From NCBI GenBank assembly GCA_033398695.1, contig CM065805.1:164959787-165023786 (forward strand): 64,000 nt of DNA, given 5' to 3'. The notes below the pieces were generated by a model. That model had not been told where the DNA came from. It saw only the letters and a list, made by a program, of their open reading frames with translations, and made no database searches. The position numbers and the translations under genes are program-made. The stretch is from Orobanche coerulescens (Eukaryota; Streptophyta; Magnoliopsida; Lamiales; Orobanchaceae). Shown here one piece after another: positions 24,012 to 35,762 of this stretch. Position 1 is the stretch's first letter; each line of letters begins with the position of its first letter.

Positions 24012-24914
24012 ATTTCTTCGTGTAATTTGAGTATGGATAATTTATTATCATATTCTTTGTGAATCGTTTAGGTGCCGAAAGCGCGTTCTTGGACCTACCA
24101 AATTCATACCCTTTTTCCGTTCAATTTCTCGATGTCTCAAAGGCAAGTATATATTTATGATTGTACGTTCTCGACTTTGAAAGTAATATATATTAATGGC
24201 ATAATTATTTATATCCACTCTGGGGCGGGCCGACGGGTCCCCTAAGGGTTTCATAACCTCTTGGTGCGATTCCACGGATGATATGAACGAACCACTCTGG
24301 GATGGACCGACGAGTCCTCTGAGGGTTCCGTAGCCTCTGGTGCGGTTCCATGGTATTCATATATGTATTAACGTGATGCTATGAGATTTAGGTATTCCTG
24401 AATACTAGTCTTAAATTGATGAATTGGCGTTTACCTTTACTTTATTGTCTAGGAGTATTGTGTTTTATACTTGATATACTTGCACTAGCTATTCGACGGC
24501 TAACCCCTTTATGGGGAAAATACTTTTTATGTATTTCAGGTTCCAGAAGAGCGGACAGGCAGGTATCGGGTCGGCATGAAGATGGTGGGCAAGTGTGATG
24601 CTGTGTCTTTCTTCCGGTTATGTTTTGAGTTTTCCATTCAGTGTTGTTGTACTGGAATGGTTATTGAATACTCGAGTATTGTTTTCCATTTTTCTTGATG
24701 TTCCGGCCTGTGTTTGCCGAAGTATTGATTTGTGTTGTGATGTCTTTGGATACATTGGTTTTGTTTTGAATACCCTTTGTATTGTTCTTCATTCGATGGT
24801 ATGCAGACCTTCTCAGTCAAAAAAAATTATAGTTCCGCGTATGTTTAGCCTTGTGGGTCCCACGGTGGGGCTTACGGCGCTGTAATATTCCCTGAATAAC
24901 TTGGGGGTGTTACA
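24012..24914 (+). mobile_element. 5' LTR of the chromovirus (3' portion only)
   Basis: Matches 30935-31837 of the 3' LTR and ends with CTTGGGGGTGTTACA. The first roughly 1.1 kb, including the palindrome array and TATA box, is missing, replaced by the reverse-strand LTR ending at 24011. Contains the two-unit GACGGG repeat (24217-24358) and the paired stems at 24486-24516. Confidence 0.9.
24486..24516 (+). promoter_or_regulatory. Shortened paired stem-loops
   Basis: TAGC...GCTA (24486-24502) followed by CCCC-TTTAT-GGGG (24504-24516). The primary sequence differs from the other LTR families, but both stems occupy the same place. Repeated at 31409-31439. Confidence 0.6.
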
Positions 24915-24919
24915 GAATA

Positions 24920-24931
24920 TGGTATCAGAGC
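24920..24931 (+). promoter_or_regulatory. Primer binding site (tRNA-iMet)
   Basis: TGGTATCAGAGC, five bases after the LTR end; exact complement of the plant initiator tRNA-Met 3' end as used by chromoviruses. Confidence 0.95.
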
Positions 24932-25157
24932 TTAGGTCTATGGATACCTAGGTTGTCGGTCTTTTGGGTCGAATGAGTCATCATTTGTCCGTAGTATCAC
25001 TACTCTGCCATCATCACAGTGCGACCGGTACTTGTAAGGCCTCTTACTCTTCTGGTGTTTCCTTATTCATTTTGCTTCTATTTTGGTATTCTTGAGAAGC
25101 GGTCACTTTGATGACGTGCGATTGAATTGTACTTACGTGCCTTGTGTGTTCTTCAAT

Positions 25158-26400
25158 ATGTCAGCTGGTAGGGGCCGTGGATGTGGCCGTGGACGTGGAA
25201 GAGGTCATGGCGTGGCCGTTTCCATCAGTTCTGTTGCGGGGTCGACCAACCCCAGTTTGTCGAACTCGGTGCATCCTGATACCGAAAGTCAGCACGACCA
25301 GTCGAATGGCCAGGGGAACAGCGCGGACGTTGGAGTTGCGAATGTACTTCAACAATTGGCTACCCAGATGACCATTTTAGCCCAAACCGTTCAGCTGAAT
25401 AACCCGAACCCGAACACGGATGCCTTGCTTCAGAACGTAATCCGTATGCACCCACAATTTGGCGGTGCCACATACCCGTTAGGTTGGAAATATTGGCTAG
25501 TGGAATTGGAAAAGATTTTTGAAGCGGTTGATTGCCCCGAAGTGAGGAAAGTACCGATTGCCCAGTATTTCCTCACTAAGGAGGCCGCTACATGGTGGAA
25601 AGTCATCAAGCCACAGGATCGTGTTGCCACGTGGGATGAATTTAAAGAGCTTTTGGAGGCCGAGTTTTCTCCTTGGCCAGTTCGAGAAGGCCGAATCCGA
25701 GCCTTTTTCGAGGCTAAACCACAGGATATTCCCATTTCGCAGGCGATCGTGGAGTACAACCAACAATTGATTCATGTGAAGGATCAAGTGCGTAACGAGC
25801 GTGATAAGATCCGTTATTTTGATATGCGGATGAATTTGGACTTACGGCGGTGCATGGCCGGATTTTCTTGTACCACACTGAAAGAGTATCAGGACAGAGC
25901 TTTAGCCCATGGTATGTTAAGCCCCGACAACGATACCATTGAAGAATCGAAGAAGCAGAAGGTTGCGGGAAATTTTTCTGGCTCTAAGAGTGGCAATTTC
26001 CAAAGATCACAGACGACTAACCCTTCTACCGGACAGTCGTCACGTTCTGCTAAAGGAATGAGGGGTTACCATTCTACTCCGGGTACCACAAAATCGCACG
26101 GTAACTTGCTATAATTGTGGCCGTCCAGGCTATGTTAATTTGGAGTGCAACTTTCCGCCGTTGAAGTGTCACACTTGCGGAAAGATGGGACATAGAGCGG
26201 CTTATTGTTCTGAACCAAATCACACTTTGGACACTCGGGCTTCTGCCCCATCACCACTTGACCAAGCTATAAATCAACGACAATCTTTTCGTCAACCTCA
26301 GCAGAATTTCGGTAGGGGCCGGGGATGGGGTCAGAACGCTGGAGGGGGAAACTCTAGCGTCGGTTCGGTACAGACAAACCCGACGCGGCAGTGGCTTCAG
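25158..26400 (+). pseudogene. gag: gag (capsid and nucleocapsid), frameshifted
   Basis: Structural protein that packages element RNA. I start it at the ATG opening MSAGRGRG, which leads an Arg/Gly-rich N-terminus. The capsid core (retrotransposon gag domain) spans about 25460-25920, with WKYWLVELEKIFEAV, AATWWK and KIRYFDMRM recognisable. The frame closes at 26114. A shifted frame from about 26090 carries the nucleocapsid: CYNCGRPGYVNLEC, where the zinc-binding His is Tyr, and an intact knuckle CHTCGKMGHRAAYC. A second frameshift near 26390 separates gag from protease. Family members usually have a single gag-pol frame, so both shifts are lesions. Confidence 0.9.
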
Positions 26401-26790
26401 GTACCATTTATATTTTATCTCATCCAGTTCGTGTACTTTTTGATATGGGTGCTACACATTCTTTTATTTCCTTGGAGTGTGTACGCCGTTTGAATATAAC
26501 TAGTATGACTGCTAGTGATCCTTTCATTGTGAAACTACCTAGCGGGGAAAGAATTGTGGGGAACCGAGAGATTAGAGGTTTTCCGGTGATTATATCCGTT
26601 AGGGAATGGTTATCGAATCTGATTGTAGTTGATATGGTAGGCGAGGACGTGATCCTCGGTGAGGATTGGCTTGATAGTCATCAAGCGATTATGAATTACC
26701 GTACTAAGGTTATCACCATGATGACTAAAGATGGATCTGAGTACTCGTTTTTGGGACGTAAGTCGGGCCAATCCAAGTTACTTATCAGTG
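26391..26790 (+). pseudogene. Aspartic protease domain
   Basis: Retroviral-type aspartic protease that cuts the gag-pol polyprotein. The active-site loop reads [11 protein letters not shown], where related elements have FD[ST]GATHSFIS, so the residue after the catalytic Asp is Met. The flap and second half are readable up to [11 protein letters not shown]. The domain is in frame with reverse transcriptase but shifted from the nucleocapsid. The substitution next to the catalytic Asp probably inactivates the enzyme, though this is inference. Confidence 0.85.
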
Positions 26791-26879
26791 CCATGAAGGC
26801 CGTAAAACTTTTGAATAAAGGTTGTACGGGCTATTGGCGTTATGCCTTGAAAATGGAAGGGAATGAAGTCGATTTCTCT

Positions 26880-27641
26880 TCGATTCCGGTTGTTAATGAG
26901 TATTCCGATGTTTTTCCGGATGATCTCCCAGGATTACCGCCAGATCGGGAGATAGAATTTTTTGTGGACTTAGAGCCAGATGCGGCTCCAATTTCTAAAG
27001 CACCTTATCGTATGGCACCTTCCGAGATGCAAGAATTAAAGAATCAGTTGGGAGAACTTCTGGAAAGAGGGTACATCAGACCGAGCGCTTCACCTTGGGG
27101 CGCGCCTGTTCTTTTCGTGAGGAAGAAGGATGGTTCACTATGTTTGTGCATCGACTACCGTGAGCTGAACAAAGTAACCATCAAGAACAAGTATCCTTTA
27201 CCTTGTATAGATGATTTATTTGATCAATTGCAAGGGGCTGCAGTTTTCTCGAAAATTGTTTTAAGGTCAGGGTATTATCAACTCAGGGTGAGAGAGTCCG
27301 ATGTTCCGAAGACGGCATTTCGGACGAGATATGGGCATTATGAATTTGCAGTTATGCCTTTTGGGTTGAGTAATGCGCCGGCAGTATTCATGCAGTTAAT
27401 GAATAAGATTTTCATCGAGTATCTCGATAGGTGTGTAGTCGTATTTATTGACGACATTTTGATCTATTCTCGAGATAAAGAGGAACATGCCCGACACTTG
27501 TGTTTGGTACTAGATATTTTGAGAACCGAGCATCTCTATGCAAAATTCTCAAAATGTGAGTTCTGGTTGGAAGAAGTTATGTTTCTCGGCCATGTGATTT
27601 CGGCTTAAGGGGTTCGTGTAGACCCGCAGAAGATTGAGGCA
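26880..27641 (+). pseudogene. pol: Reverse transcriptase domain, catalytic Asp lost
   Basis: Ty3/gypsy reverse transcriptase copying element RNA to DNA in the particle. Order seen: PDREIEF lead-in, [25 protein letters not shown], motif [24 protein letters not shown] and motif [11 protein letters not shown]. Motif A should contain the first metal-binding Asp after FSKI; the codon at 27258-27260 is GTT (Val), so polymerisation would be abolished even without the stops. The two motif C aspartates (27450-27455) are intact. A TAA at 27606-27608 interrupts the connection to RNase H. Confidence 0.95.
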
Positions 27642-28300
27642 GTGCTAGATTGGGCACCCCCTAAAAATGTTAAGGAAGTTCGTAGCTTTTTGGGCCTTGC
27701 TGGGTATTACGGTCGGTTTGTCGAAGGGTTCTCGAAACTCGCTCGACCACTTACGAAATTACTCCAGAAGACCGAAAAGTTTGTTTGGACGGATGAGAGA
27801 CAACAGAGCTTTGATGAACTGAAGAGACGTTTGACTTCAGCGCCGATTTTAACTTTACCACATGGCAGTGAGGACTTTGCAGTTTATAGTGACGCTTGGG
27901 GTCAAGGTCTTGGTTGTGTGCTTATGCAGCATGATAAGACGATAGCTTTTACGTCACGACAACTAAAGCCGTATGAGATGAATTATCCTACTCACGATTT
28001 GGAATTGGCCGCAATTGTCTTCGCACTCAAGATTTGGCGGCATTATTTGTATTGTTCTCCGTGTCAGATTTATACCGATCACAAGAGCCTGAAGTATATT
28101 TTCAGTCTGAAGGAGCTGAATATGAGACAGAGACGTTAGTTAGAGTTGATAAAGGATTACGATTTGGAAATTCTTTACCACCCCGGAAAAGCCAATGTCG
28201 TCGCGGATGATTTGAGCCGCAAATCGGCATCTCTTCAAATGCTCGAGGTTCTTACATCTCAGATGAAAACTCATCAGGATTTAATTGAGCAAGGGATAGA
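27642..28300 (+). pseudogene. pol: RNase H domain and tether
   Basis: Follows reverse transcriptase in the same frame after the stop at 27606. [16 protein letters not shown] and the RNase H-like core [18 protein letters not shown], then [18 protein letters not shown] and [11 protein letters not shown], are all recognisable. A TAG at 28137-28139 replaces the conserved Trp before LELIKDYD. The tether to integrase (YHPGKANVVADDLSRK) is preserved. The layout is that of Ty3/gypsy elements (RT, RNase H, integrase), which distinguishes it from Copia. Confidence 0.92.
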
Positions 28301-28499
28301 AGTTTGGCTTCAACGAGTACAGGGACAGTTGTGTACTCTCGAAATTACTTCGTCCTTCGTTGACGACATCAAAGGGAAGCAGTGGAGTGACCCGATGATT
28401 TCTCAACTGAAGGAAGATGTAATTAAAGGAAAAGCTCCTGGCTTTATGGTTCACGAGGATAGTATTCTGATATTTCAGGGTAGGTTTTGTGTTCCGAAT

Positions 28500-29560
28500 G
28501 ATCTAGAGTTGAGGCAGAGAATTCTCCGAGAAGCCCATGTTATGCCTTACTCAATCCACCCCGGAACGAGTAAGATGTATAAGGACTTGAAACGAAATTT
28601 TTAGTGGAACAACATGAAGAAGGATGTCACGGAATTTGTACTACGATGCTTGACGTGCCAACAAGTCAAGATCGAACATCAACGACCGGCGGGGTTGTTG
28701 AAACCGCTTCCCATTCCCAAGTGGAAGTGGGAAGACATCTCTATGGATTTCATCACTGGCATGCTGAGAACTCGGGCCGGAATGAATATGATTTGGGTAA
28801 TTTTCGATCGGTTGACCAAGTCTGCACACTTCTTGGGTATTAAGGATACTTGAGGACCGGATAGATTGGCCTGAACTTTTATAGCTGAGATCGTAAAGTT
28901 GCACGGTGCCCCCAAGACTAATGTTTCTGATCGAGACGGCCGTTTTGTATCACATTTTTGGCAGGCCGTTCATCAGGCTTTGGGTACTGAGTTGAGATTG
29001 AGCACCTCATTTCATCCTCAATCGGACGGTCAGACAGAGAGGATGATTCAGACGTTGGAAGATATGTTGCGGGCTTGTGCCTTAGACTGGAGTAATGATT
29101 GGGAGCTTCACTTACCGTTGATCGAGTTTGCTTACAATAATAGTTGGCATGCGTCGATCAAAATGGCACCATTCGAGGCACTTTATGGTAGGTGATGTAG
29201 GTCGCCATTATGTTGGGACGAGGCTTCTGAGCTAATTGGAATGGAACCGGATATGTTGATGGAGACTAAGGAAAATATTTCCATTATCCGGGACCGATTG
29301 CTGACTGCCCAGAGTCGTTAGAAATCTTATGCTGATACTCGTCGTCGACCCTTGGAGTTCGAAGTGGGGGATCATGTCTTACTCAAGGTGTCGCCGACCA
29401 GAGGAGTTTTCCGCTTCGGGAAAAAGGGGAAACTTAGTCCGAGGTATATCGGACCTTTAGATATTTTGGACAGAGTTGGAGATTTAGCTTATTGCTTGGC
29501 ATTGCCTCCAGCTTTGAGTCACGTCCATAGTGTTTTTCATGTGTCTCAGTTGAGAAAATA
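28500..29560 (+). pseudogene. pol: Integrase, multiple stops
   Basis: DDE-type integrase. The N-terminal zinc finger shows HPGTSKMYKDL and CLTCQQVK; the second His of HHCC (usually YHDL) is Lys. Catalytic residues remain: Asp in WEDISMDFI, Asp in NVSDRDGRF, Glu in QTERMIQTLE. A C-terminal GPLDIL module (about 29445) is present. In-frame stops occur at 28602, 28851, 28872, 29193 and 29319. The last two fit CGA or CAG changed to TGA or TAG, as expected from deamination of methylated cytosine. Confidence 0.92.
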
Positions 29561-29599
29561 CGTGCCAGATCCGAGCCACATTATCGACTACAGTGAGAT

Positions 29600-29786
29600 T
29601 GACGTAGCCGAGGATATTACCTTTCCTGAGAGACCCGTGAAGATCATTGAGCGTCGAGAGAAACAACTTCGGCATAAGACCATTCCACTGGTTAAAGTGT
29701 AATGGTCGAGATATGGAGTCGAGGAGATGACTTGGGAAACGGAAGAGAAGATACGGTCAGAGTACCCCGAGCTTTTTATTTCTTAA
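29600..29786 (+). pseudogene. C-terminal chromodomain
   Basis: After integrase the pol ends with ERREKQLRHKTIPLVKV, a stop (29700-29702, probably CAA to TAA), then WSRYGVEEMTWETEE and YPELF before the final TAA at 29784. This is the chromodomain of Tekay/Del chromoviruses, which in the family is thought to direct integration to heterochromatin. The many nested insertions in this window fit such targeting, but that is inference. Confidence 0.85.
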
Positions 29787-29821
29787 GTTTCGGGATGAAA
29801 CTTCTTTTTAGAGAGGGAGAA
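29787..29821 (+). promoter_or_regulatory. Pre-PPT stem and polypurine tract
   Basis: AAGTTTCGGGATGAAACTT (one mismatch in the stem relative to the reverse-strand copies), then TTTTAGAGAGGGAGAA directly against the 3' LTR. Confidence 0.9.
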
Positions 29822-31837
29822 TGTAATACCCGTACTTTTATTGACTGTCTGATCTTGCCATTCTTCTTATTTTGATGCTCGGTAAACTCTTGGTGATGTG
29901 GTTGATATTGTTATTGAGTTTCGTATCTTGTTTGGATCACGATCGTGTTGTTTAGACCTTGCGGAAGTGTTCTGGGCCAGAGAAATAGCGCACGCTAGGC
30001 CTTGGCCAACGCACGCTAATTTTGTGTGAATAGCGCACGCTAGCCTTGAGCCATAGCGCGCGCTAAGGGACCAGTCAGGTCAGAACCAGTAACTCGGACT
30101 GCTCTCTGGACTGGCGGTTAACGCGTGGTAGGAGTTTGTTAGCGCACGCTATTCATGGTTGGTAGCGTACACTAACATCCGTCCGTAGCACACGCTAACG
30201 GGCTGATCGGCAGAGGCAGTGGGGTTGTCAGGTTTTCTGGACTATCAGGTAACGCACGCTAGGCTTTGGCTAGCGCACGCTAAATCTGTTTCATAACGCA
30301 CGCTAAGCCATAGCGGTAGCCCACGCTAAGGCTTGAGCAGGGCAGAGGACAGTAGGTTCTGGACTCCAGTTACTGGACGCCACTTTTTGGCTAGCACACG
30401 CTAGAGAAAGGCGATTAGTGCACGCTAACGGGGCCAGCAGAAGCCACTATACTACCCGATGACCTCGCTAGCGCACGCTAATGAAGGAGGCGTAGCGTGT
30501 GCTAGACTGAGTGGATATATATTGGATAGTTGACTTCCATTTCGTCATTTTTTATCCTCTTCATTCATTTCTGACGGGAGTAGCTCGGGAGAGACGATTT
30601 TGGGCGATTGTAAGCGATCTTTCTTCTAACAACAACATATTTGGTTGGAGAACAAGGATTTCACAACATCTAATCCATCCTAACGTCCGAATCAAGGTAA
30701 AAATCCTTAGAACCCTATTTTTGGGAATTTTGGGGTTTTTCGTAGATTCATCCGATTTATCCGTTTTGAAGCTTGAGGACCTTGAGATTATGATGTATCT
30801 ATCCCGTATGCATGCTTTTCCTATGATTTTATGGATTTGATTGTGCCGTTTTCGGACTTGTGAGGGTTTGGACGATTTTCCAACCTCTAGTTGTTTATCC
30901 GTGTATTTTCATGAATCGTAGACGGCTTTCGGGAATTTCTTCGTGTAATTTGAGTATGGATAATTGATTATCATATTCCTTGCGAATTGTTTAGGTGCCG
31001 GAAGCGCGTTCTTGGACCTACCGAACTCATATCCTTTTTCCGTTCAATTTCTCGATGTCTCAAAGGCAAGTATATATTTATGATTGTACATTCTCGACTT
31101 TGAAAGTAAGATATATTAATGGCATGATTATTTATATCCACTCTGGGGCAGGCCGACGGGTCGCCTGAGGGTTTCGTATCCTCTTGGTGCGATTCCACGG
31201 ATGATATGAACGAACCACTCTGGGATGGAGCGACGAGTCCTCTGAGGGTTCCGTAGCCTCTGGTGCGGTTCCACGGTATTCATATATGTATTGATGTGAT
31301 GCTATGAGATTTAGTTATTCTGGAATACTAGTCTTAAATTGATGAACTGACAGTTACCTTTACTTTATTGTCGAGGAGTATTGTGTTTCATACTTGATAT
31401 ACTTGCACTAGCTATTCGACGGCTAACCCCTTTATGGGGAAAATACTTTTTATGTATTTCAGGTTCCAGGAGAGCGAGCGGGCAGGTATCGGGTCGGCAT
31501 GAAGATGGTGGGCAAGTGTGATACTGTGTCTTTCTTCCAGTTATGTTTTGAGTTTTCCATTCAGTGTTGTTGTACTGGAATGGTTATTGAATACTCGAGT
31601 ATTGTTTTCCATTTTCCTTGATGTTCCGGCCTGTGTTTGCTGAAGTATTGATTTGTGTTGTGATGTCTTTGGATACATTGGTTATGTTTTGAATACCCTT
31701 TGTATTGTTCTTTATTCCATGGTATATAGACCTTCTCGGTCAAAAAAAATTATAGTTCCGCGTATGTTTAGCCTTGTGGGTCCCACGGTGGGGCTTGCGG
31801 CGCTGTAATATTCCCTGAATAACTTGGGGGTGTTACA
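29822..31837 (+). mobile_element. 3' LTR of the chromovirus, 2016 bp
   Basis: TGTAATACCCGTAC to CTTGGGGGTGTTACA. Holds the palindrome array (29986-30504), a TATATAT box near 30515, a donor-like CAAG|GTAA at 30696, the GACGGG/GACGAG two-unit repeat (31139-31280) and paired stems (31409-31439). Its last 0.9 kb is nearly identical to the surviving 5' LTR, so the insertion is not ancient. Confidence 0.95.
29986..30504 (+). repeat. TAGCGCACGCTA array
   Basis: About fifteen copies, several decayed (TAGCACACGCTA, TAACGCGTGGTA, TAGCCCACGCTA). The TATA-proximal member 30493-30504 is reversed and decayed (TAGCGTGTGCTA). Confidence 0.9.
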
Positions 31838-33058
31838 GGATTGGTCCGACGGGGCCTCTAGGGATACGTTGCCGTGAGTTTCGTATCGCGAACTATGGTT
31901 AACCACCCAGGGATGTCCGACGGGGCTCTGCGGGGTACGATGACCGTGAGTCTCGTACCAAGGTTAACTTTGAAATGTTTTGTTGGAGAACTGTGAGTTT
32001 TGGTGCATATTTCGTCTGATTAGAATGGCAGTCCAAATGGTATCGTACTTGGCTGGAATGGCACCAGTAAATGTGTTGTGTGTGATTTGTCCCTTGACTG
32101 TGATAATTTGGTATGGGTACGTGAGTCCTGTGGTTGCTCTCTGTATTGTAACTCTGTGGTGTTGAGTTCGACCGTATGGTCAAGTTGCAAAGTTGTGCTC
32201 TCTGTTGTCGTTCTGTGAGATTGTTGTCATTGTTATTGTTTGGCACGGTGTAGTTTCCGTCGGGTTATTCTTGCTAGCATGTGAAGTGGATGATTTGAGT
32301 CGTGGACCCCCGTGTTTGTAATTGAAATGTTATGATTGGGTCGTGGACCTCGTATTTTGTTATCGGAATCGTATTTCGAAATAAATGATTTTGGGCTGTG
32401 TCCCTAAGTATTCGAAGGGCTTGAGACTTATTAAACCCCAAATGTTTTCAAAAGCTCCCGAGATCATAAAATGTTTTGTAAGTTGTAAAATGGTTTTATT
32501 CTTATCTTTCGTAATTCAAATTGTTTTGATCAAGTGAATTATCTCGGGAAGTATATTCACGATTTCTATGTTCTTGGAGTATGATATTTATGGCATGTCT
32601 TTGTATTTATATTTGCACTAGCAAAACAGTGGAGTTTTGCTAATCCCCGAGAATTCGGTGGGTGGATGTCTGTTTTGCGTCCAGGTATTTGCAGGATGCT
32701 GGGGAGCAATTCACAGGATCATTATGAAGGATGATGGAAGATGATGATACTAATCACATTAAGACCGGTGTTGAGTATTTTGGCGATGTCTTGCTGTTTT
32801 GTCCTTCCGTTGTGTCTATTATTCCCGTTTTACGGGAATGTTGATTTATGTTAGCCCCTGCGTGGGTATGAGTTGCGAGAAAGAGTATTGTATGGTTGAT
32901 GCGTATGTTGTGGTAAAAGACCAAATCGGTATAATGGTTCGTTATTTAGCCATGTCGGCATGTATTGTGTTGTTGTGTTTTCTGTGTTTAGCCTGGTAGA
33001 TCCTCACGGAGAGGGTCTGCGGCACTGTAATATTCCCGAACGGTTTGGGGGTGTTACA
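31838..33058 (+). mobile_element. 5' LTR of coding-free element (truncated)
   Basis: Starts directly after the chromovirus LTR end, inside a GTCCGACGGGGCC repeat, so its U3 and palindrome array are missing. Ends CGGTTTGGGGGTGTTACA. Positions 32308-33058 match 35007-35762 in the element's 3' LTR. Confidence 0.85.
32619..32642 (+). promoter_or_regulatory. Stem-loop near LTR 3' end
   Basis: Perfect 9-bp arms TAGCAAAAC / GTTTTGCTA around AGTGGA. The neighbouring C/G stem is degraded (TCCCCGAGAATTCGGTGGG). Confidence 0.7.
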
Positions 33059-33063
33059 GAATA

Positions 33064-33075
33064 TGGTATCAGATC
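33064..33075 (+). promoter_or_regulatory. Primer binding site (tRNA-iMet type)
   Basis: TGGTATCAGATC, one mismatch from the tRNA-iMet site TGGTATCAGAGC. Confidence 0.85.
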
Positions 33076-34556
33076 TTGGGTTGCGGAAACCTAGGCTGTC
33101 GAGTCGAGTTGTGTGTTGTCGGGTATTCTCTTGTCTTGTCTTGTCAGATTTTGTCTGACTGAGTCGTGTCGCGACGCGTCGTCTGAGGTTTCGGTTATGA
33201 TTAGTATAGAGCTGCATCCATCATCTTCGTGCGATATGTGGATGTAAGTCTCCCTACTTTGTTGCGTCTTGTGTTATACGAGCTTGTGTGATTATATGTT
33301 ATTATGTGGAGTTTAAATGTGCCTCGTGAATACGTACTCCATAGTCATTTGATTCTCGTATTGTGCTAGAATGAAAAGTGATACCGGTGTATAAATGTGT
33401 GTATATATTGTGTGAATCGTTTTATTGAAGTAATGGCTTGGTATGATCCCGCAAGGAAAGTTTGTCAATGTGATATCTTTCCTCTTGCATTGTAAGTTTT
33501 CAAAATTTGATTTTAAGAACCCAAATCAGGTCTACCAAAAATTTACTCAAAACGTGGCTCTTGCTTTTGACTTTTTGATTTCATGATCGTCGGTTCGGAG
33601 GTATGTATTGATGTTGGCATTATTGTTTGGTCAATAATTCTCAAAATTGTGACTAAGTTGGTGGTGTGAATGTTAAGTTGTCCTGAATGCACTTGTTGTG
33701 GGAGTCCTCATTACTGAGAGGTAGGATTTCAGTTTTAGATGTTAATTATCTTTTAACGGTCGCTTGTGTGATACTGTAATTATGTGGACAGATAATATTT
33801 ATGTGTGATTGGATTTGATGGTAATGGATCGTATTTTGATAAAGTGGTAAATTATGTATTTTGTGTGTGTTCGAAAATGCTTTTCTGAAAATTTTATAAA
33901 CTTGAGCAAGTTGTGGAAAAATTAAATTTCATAAAGTTTTAACGGTTCGCTTAATCGGCAGCTTCGTGTGGACTTTGAAAATCGTTTAAAATTGGCGAGC
34001 CGGCCTTGAATTTTCTAAAGGAACCCCGACGGTATTGAAAGAGTCGTTTAAAAGTACCTCTGAACATTTTGTAAAATGTTACCGTCGTTGATTATTGTAT
34101 AGTGTTGAGAAGATTTTCAAAAAGGATTTTTGGCCTATTGTTGTATTTTCAAATAATTCGAGTACATGATTTCAGAAACCTTCCACACCATAAAAATTTC
34201 TATTTTCAAAAACCAATACAAATTTTATTTTCAAAATTATATTGTGAAAGATAAAGAATCTTACTCGATTTAAACTTCAAACTCGGACTTAGAAAAGTTT
34301 TCTGTACTGAGTCAGTTATTGTGCGTGACCTTGAATCACTCCAAAATGATGACGTGTGGTGGCATAGTGATTTTGATAGTGCCGGTTGTAAGGAAATATT
34401 GTTTTGCAAATAATTTCAAATGAGACAGTTAAAGTCCGTTGTTTAAATGGTGATGTGGATGTTAGCAGCCACGCGCTGCATGTGATTCGTTACAAGGCGT
34501 TGGCAACGGACAGCGTGTATTATCTGAGAGTGTTTTGCGTCGATCGTTTTATGTTT

Positions 34557-34595
34557 TAAGTTTCGGGGACGAAACTTCTTTTAAGAGGGGTAGAA
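34557..34595 (+). promoter_or_regulatory. Pre-PPT stem and polypurine tract
   Basis: AAGTTTCGGGGACGAAACTT followed by CTTTTAAGAGGGGTAGAA, ending at the LTR start. Confidence 0.9.
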
Positions 34596-34762
34596 TGTAA
34601 TACCCGAGATCTTTGTTCCGGATTCGTCGAGTTTTCTGGGTTTTACCGGATTGGTATTGTCCTCATCATTTGAATTTTGTGCCATGTTTTGGGTGTGCCT
34701 TATTGGGACATGCGTTTGGAGGCGTTTCGGATCACTATGCGAGTTTTTGGGTTTTTGTGGTG

Positions 34763-34974
34763 TAGCGCACGCTAATGCTTGTGGCATAGCGCACGCTACT
34801 GTGTTGTGGTTAGCGCACGCTACCGGATGTGTAGCGCACGCAAATTGGCAGTCCAGCGGCAGTCCAGGAGCTACTGGACTGGGACTGGGGTCTCGTTAGC
34901 GCACGCTAAGGTTGGTAGCTAGCGCATGCTATCGACTGCTTAGCGCACGCTAATCGTTCTTTCTAGCGCACGCT
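34763..34974 (+). repeat. TAGCGCACGCTA array (3' part deleted)
   Basis: Seven or eight copies corresponding to the left part of the 1486-1829 array. One extra member here (TAGCGCACGCAA at 34830) is not in the other copies. Confidence 0.9.
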
Positions 34975-35322
34975 ACCTGGTAGGTGCAGATCTGTCCAGG
35001 GGCTACTGGACCCCCGTGTTTGTAATTGAAATGTTATGATTGGGTCGTGGACCCCGTATTTTGTTATCGGAATCGTATTTCGAAATAAATGATTTTGGGC
35101 TGTGTCCCTAAGTATTCGAAGGGCTTGAGACTTCTTAAACCCCAAATGTTTTCAAAAACTCCCGAGATCGTAAAATATTTTGTAAGTTGTAAAATGGTTT
35201 TATTCTTATCTTTCGTAATTCAAATTGTTTTGATCAAGTGAATTATCTCGGGAAGTATATTCACGATTTCTATGTTCTTGGAGTATGATATTTATGGCTT
35301 GTCTTTGTATTTATACTTGCAC

Positions 35323-35365
35323 TAGCAAAGCAGTGGAATTTTGCTAACCCCCGAGTATTCGGGGG
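35323..35365 (+). promoter_or_regulatory. Paired stem-loops
   Basis: TAGCAAAG...TTTTGCTA (35323-35346, partly mismatched), then perfect CCCCCGA-GTAT-TCGGGGG (35348-35365). Confidence 0.7.
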
Positions 35366-35762
35366 GTGGATGTCTGTTTTGCGTCCAGGTATTTGCAGGT
35401 TGATGGGGAGCAATTCACAGGATCGTTATGAAGGATGATGGAAGACGACGATACTAATCACATTAAGGCCGGTGTTGAGTATTTTGGCGATGTCTTGCTG
35501 TTTTGTCCTTCCGTTGTGTCTATTATTCCCGTTTGATGGGAATGTTGATTTATGTTAGCCCCTGCGTGGGTATGAGTTGAGAGAAAGAGTATTGTATGGT
35601 TGATGTGTATATTGTGGTAAAAGACCAAATCGGTCTAATGTTTCGTTATTTAGCCATGTCGACATGTATTGTGTTGTTGTGTTTTCTGTGTTTAGCCGGG
35701 TAGATCCTCACGGAGAGGGTCTGCGGCGCTGTAATATTCCCGAACGGTTTGGGGGTGTTACA

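Larger units (their letters stand above)
33059..34595 (+). mobile_element. Coding-free internal region
   Basis: About 1.54 kb from primer site to polypurine tract with no gag or pol similarity in any frame. The first 250 bp align by eye with the reverse-strand internal regions next to 7960 and 42815 (CCTAGGCTGTCG, GTCGCGACGCGTCGTCTGAG, GGATGTAAGTCTCCC). It is therefore the same non-autonomous family in plus orientation. Confidence 0.8.
34596..35762 (+). mobile_element. 3' LTR with internal deletion
   Basis: TGTAATACCCGAGATC to CGGTTTGGGGGTGTTACA, only 1167 bp. At about 35009 it jumps from the palindrome array (GGGGCTACTGGA) straight into U5 text (CCCCCGTGTTTG), losing the TATA region and leader. 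GGA/CCCCC at the join suggests short-homology deletion. Confidence 0.9.

Noticed and set aside
24009..24014. Target-site duplication flanking the LTR at 21108-24011
   Set aside because: The 5 bp on either side (ATAAA and ATTTC) do not match. The right flank is the middle of another LTR and the left flank is the start of its own interior.
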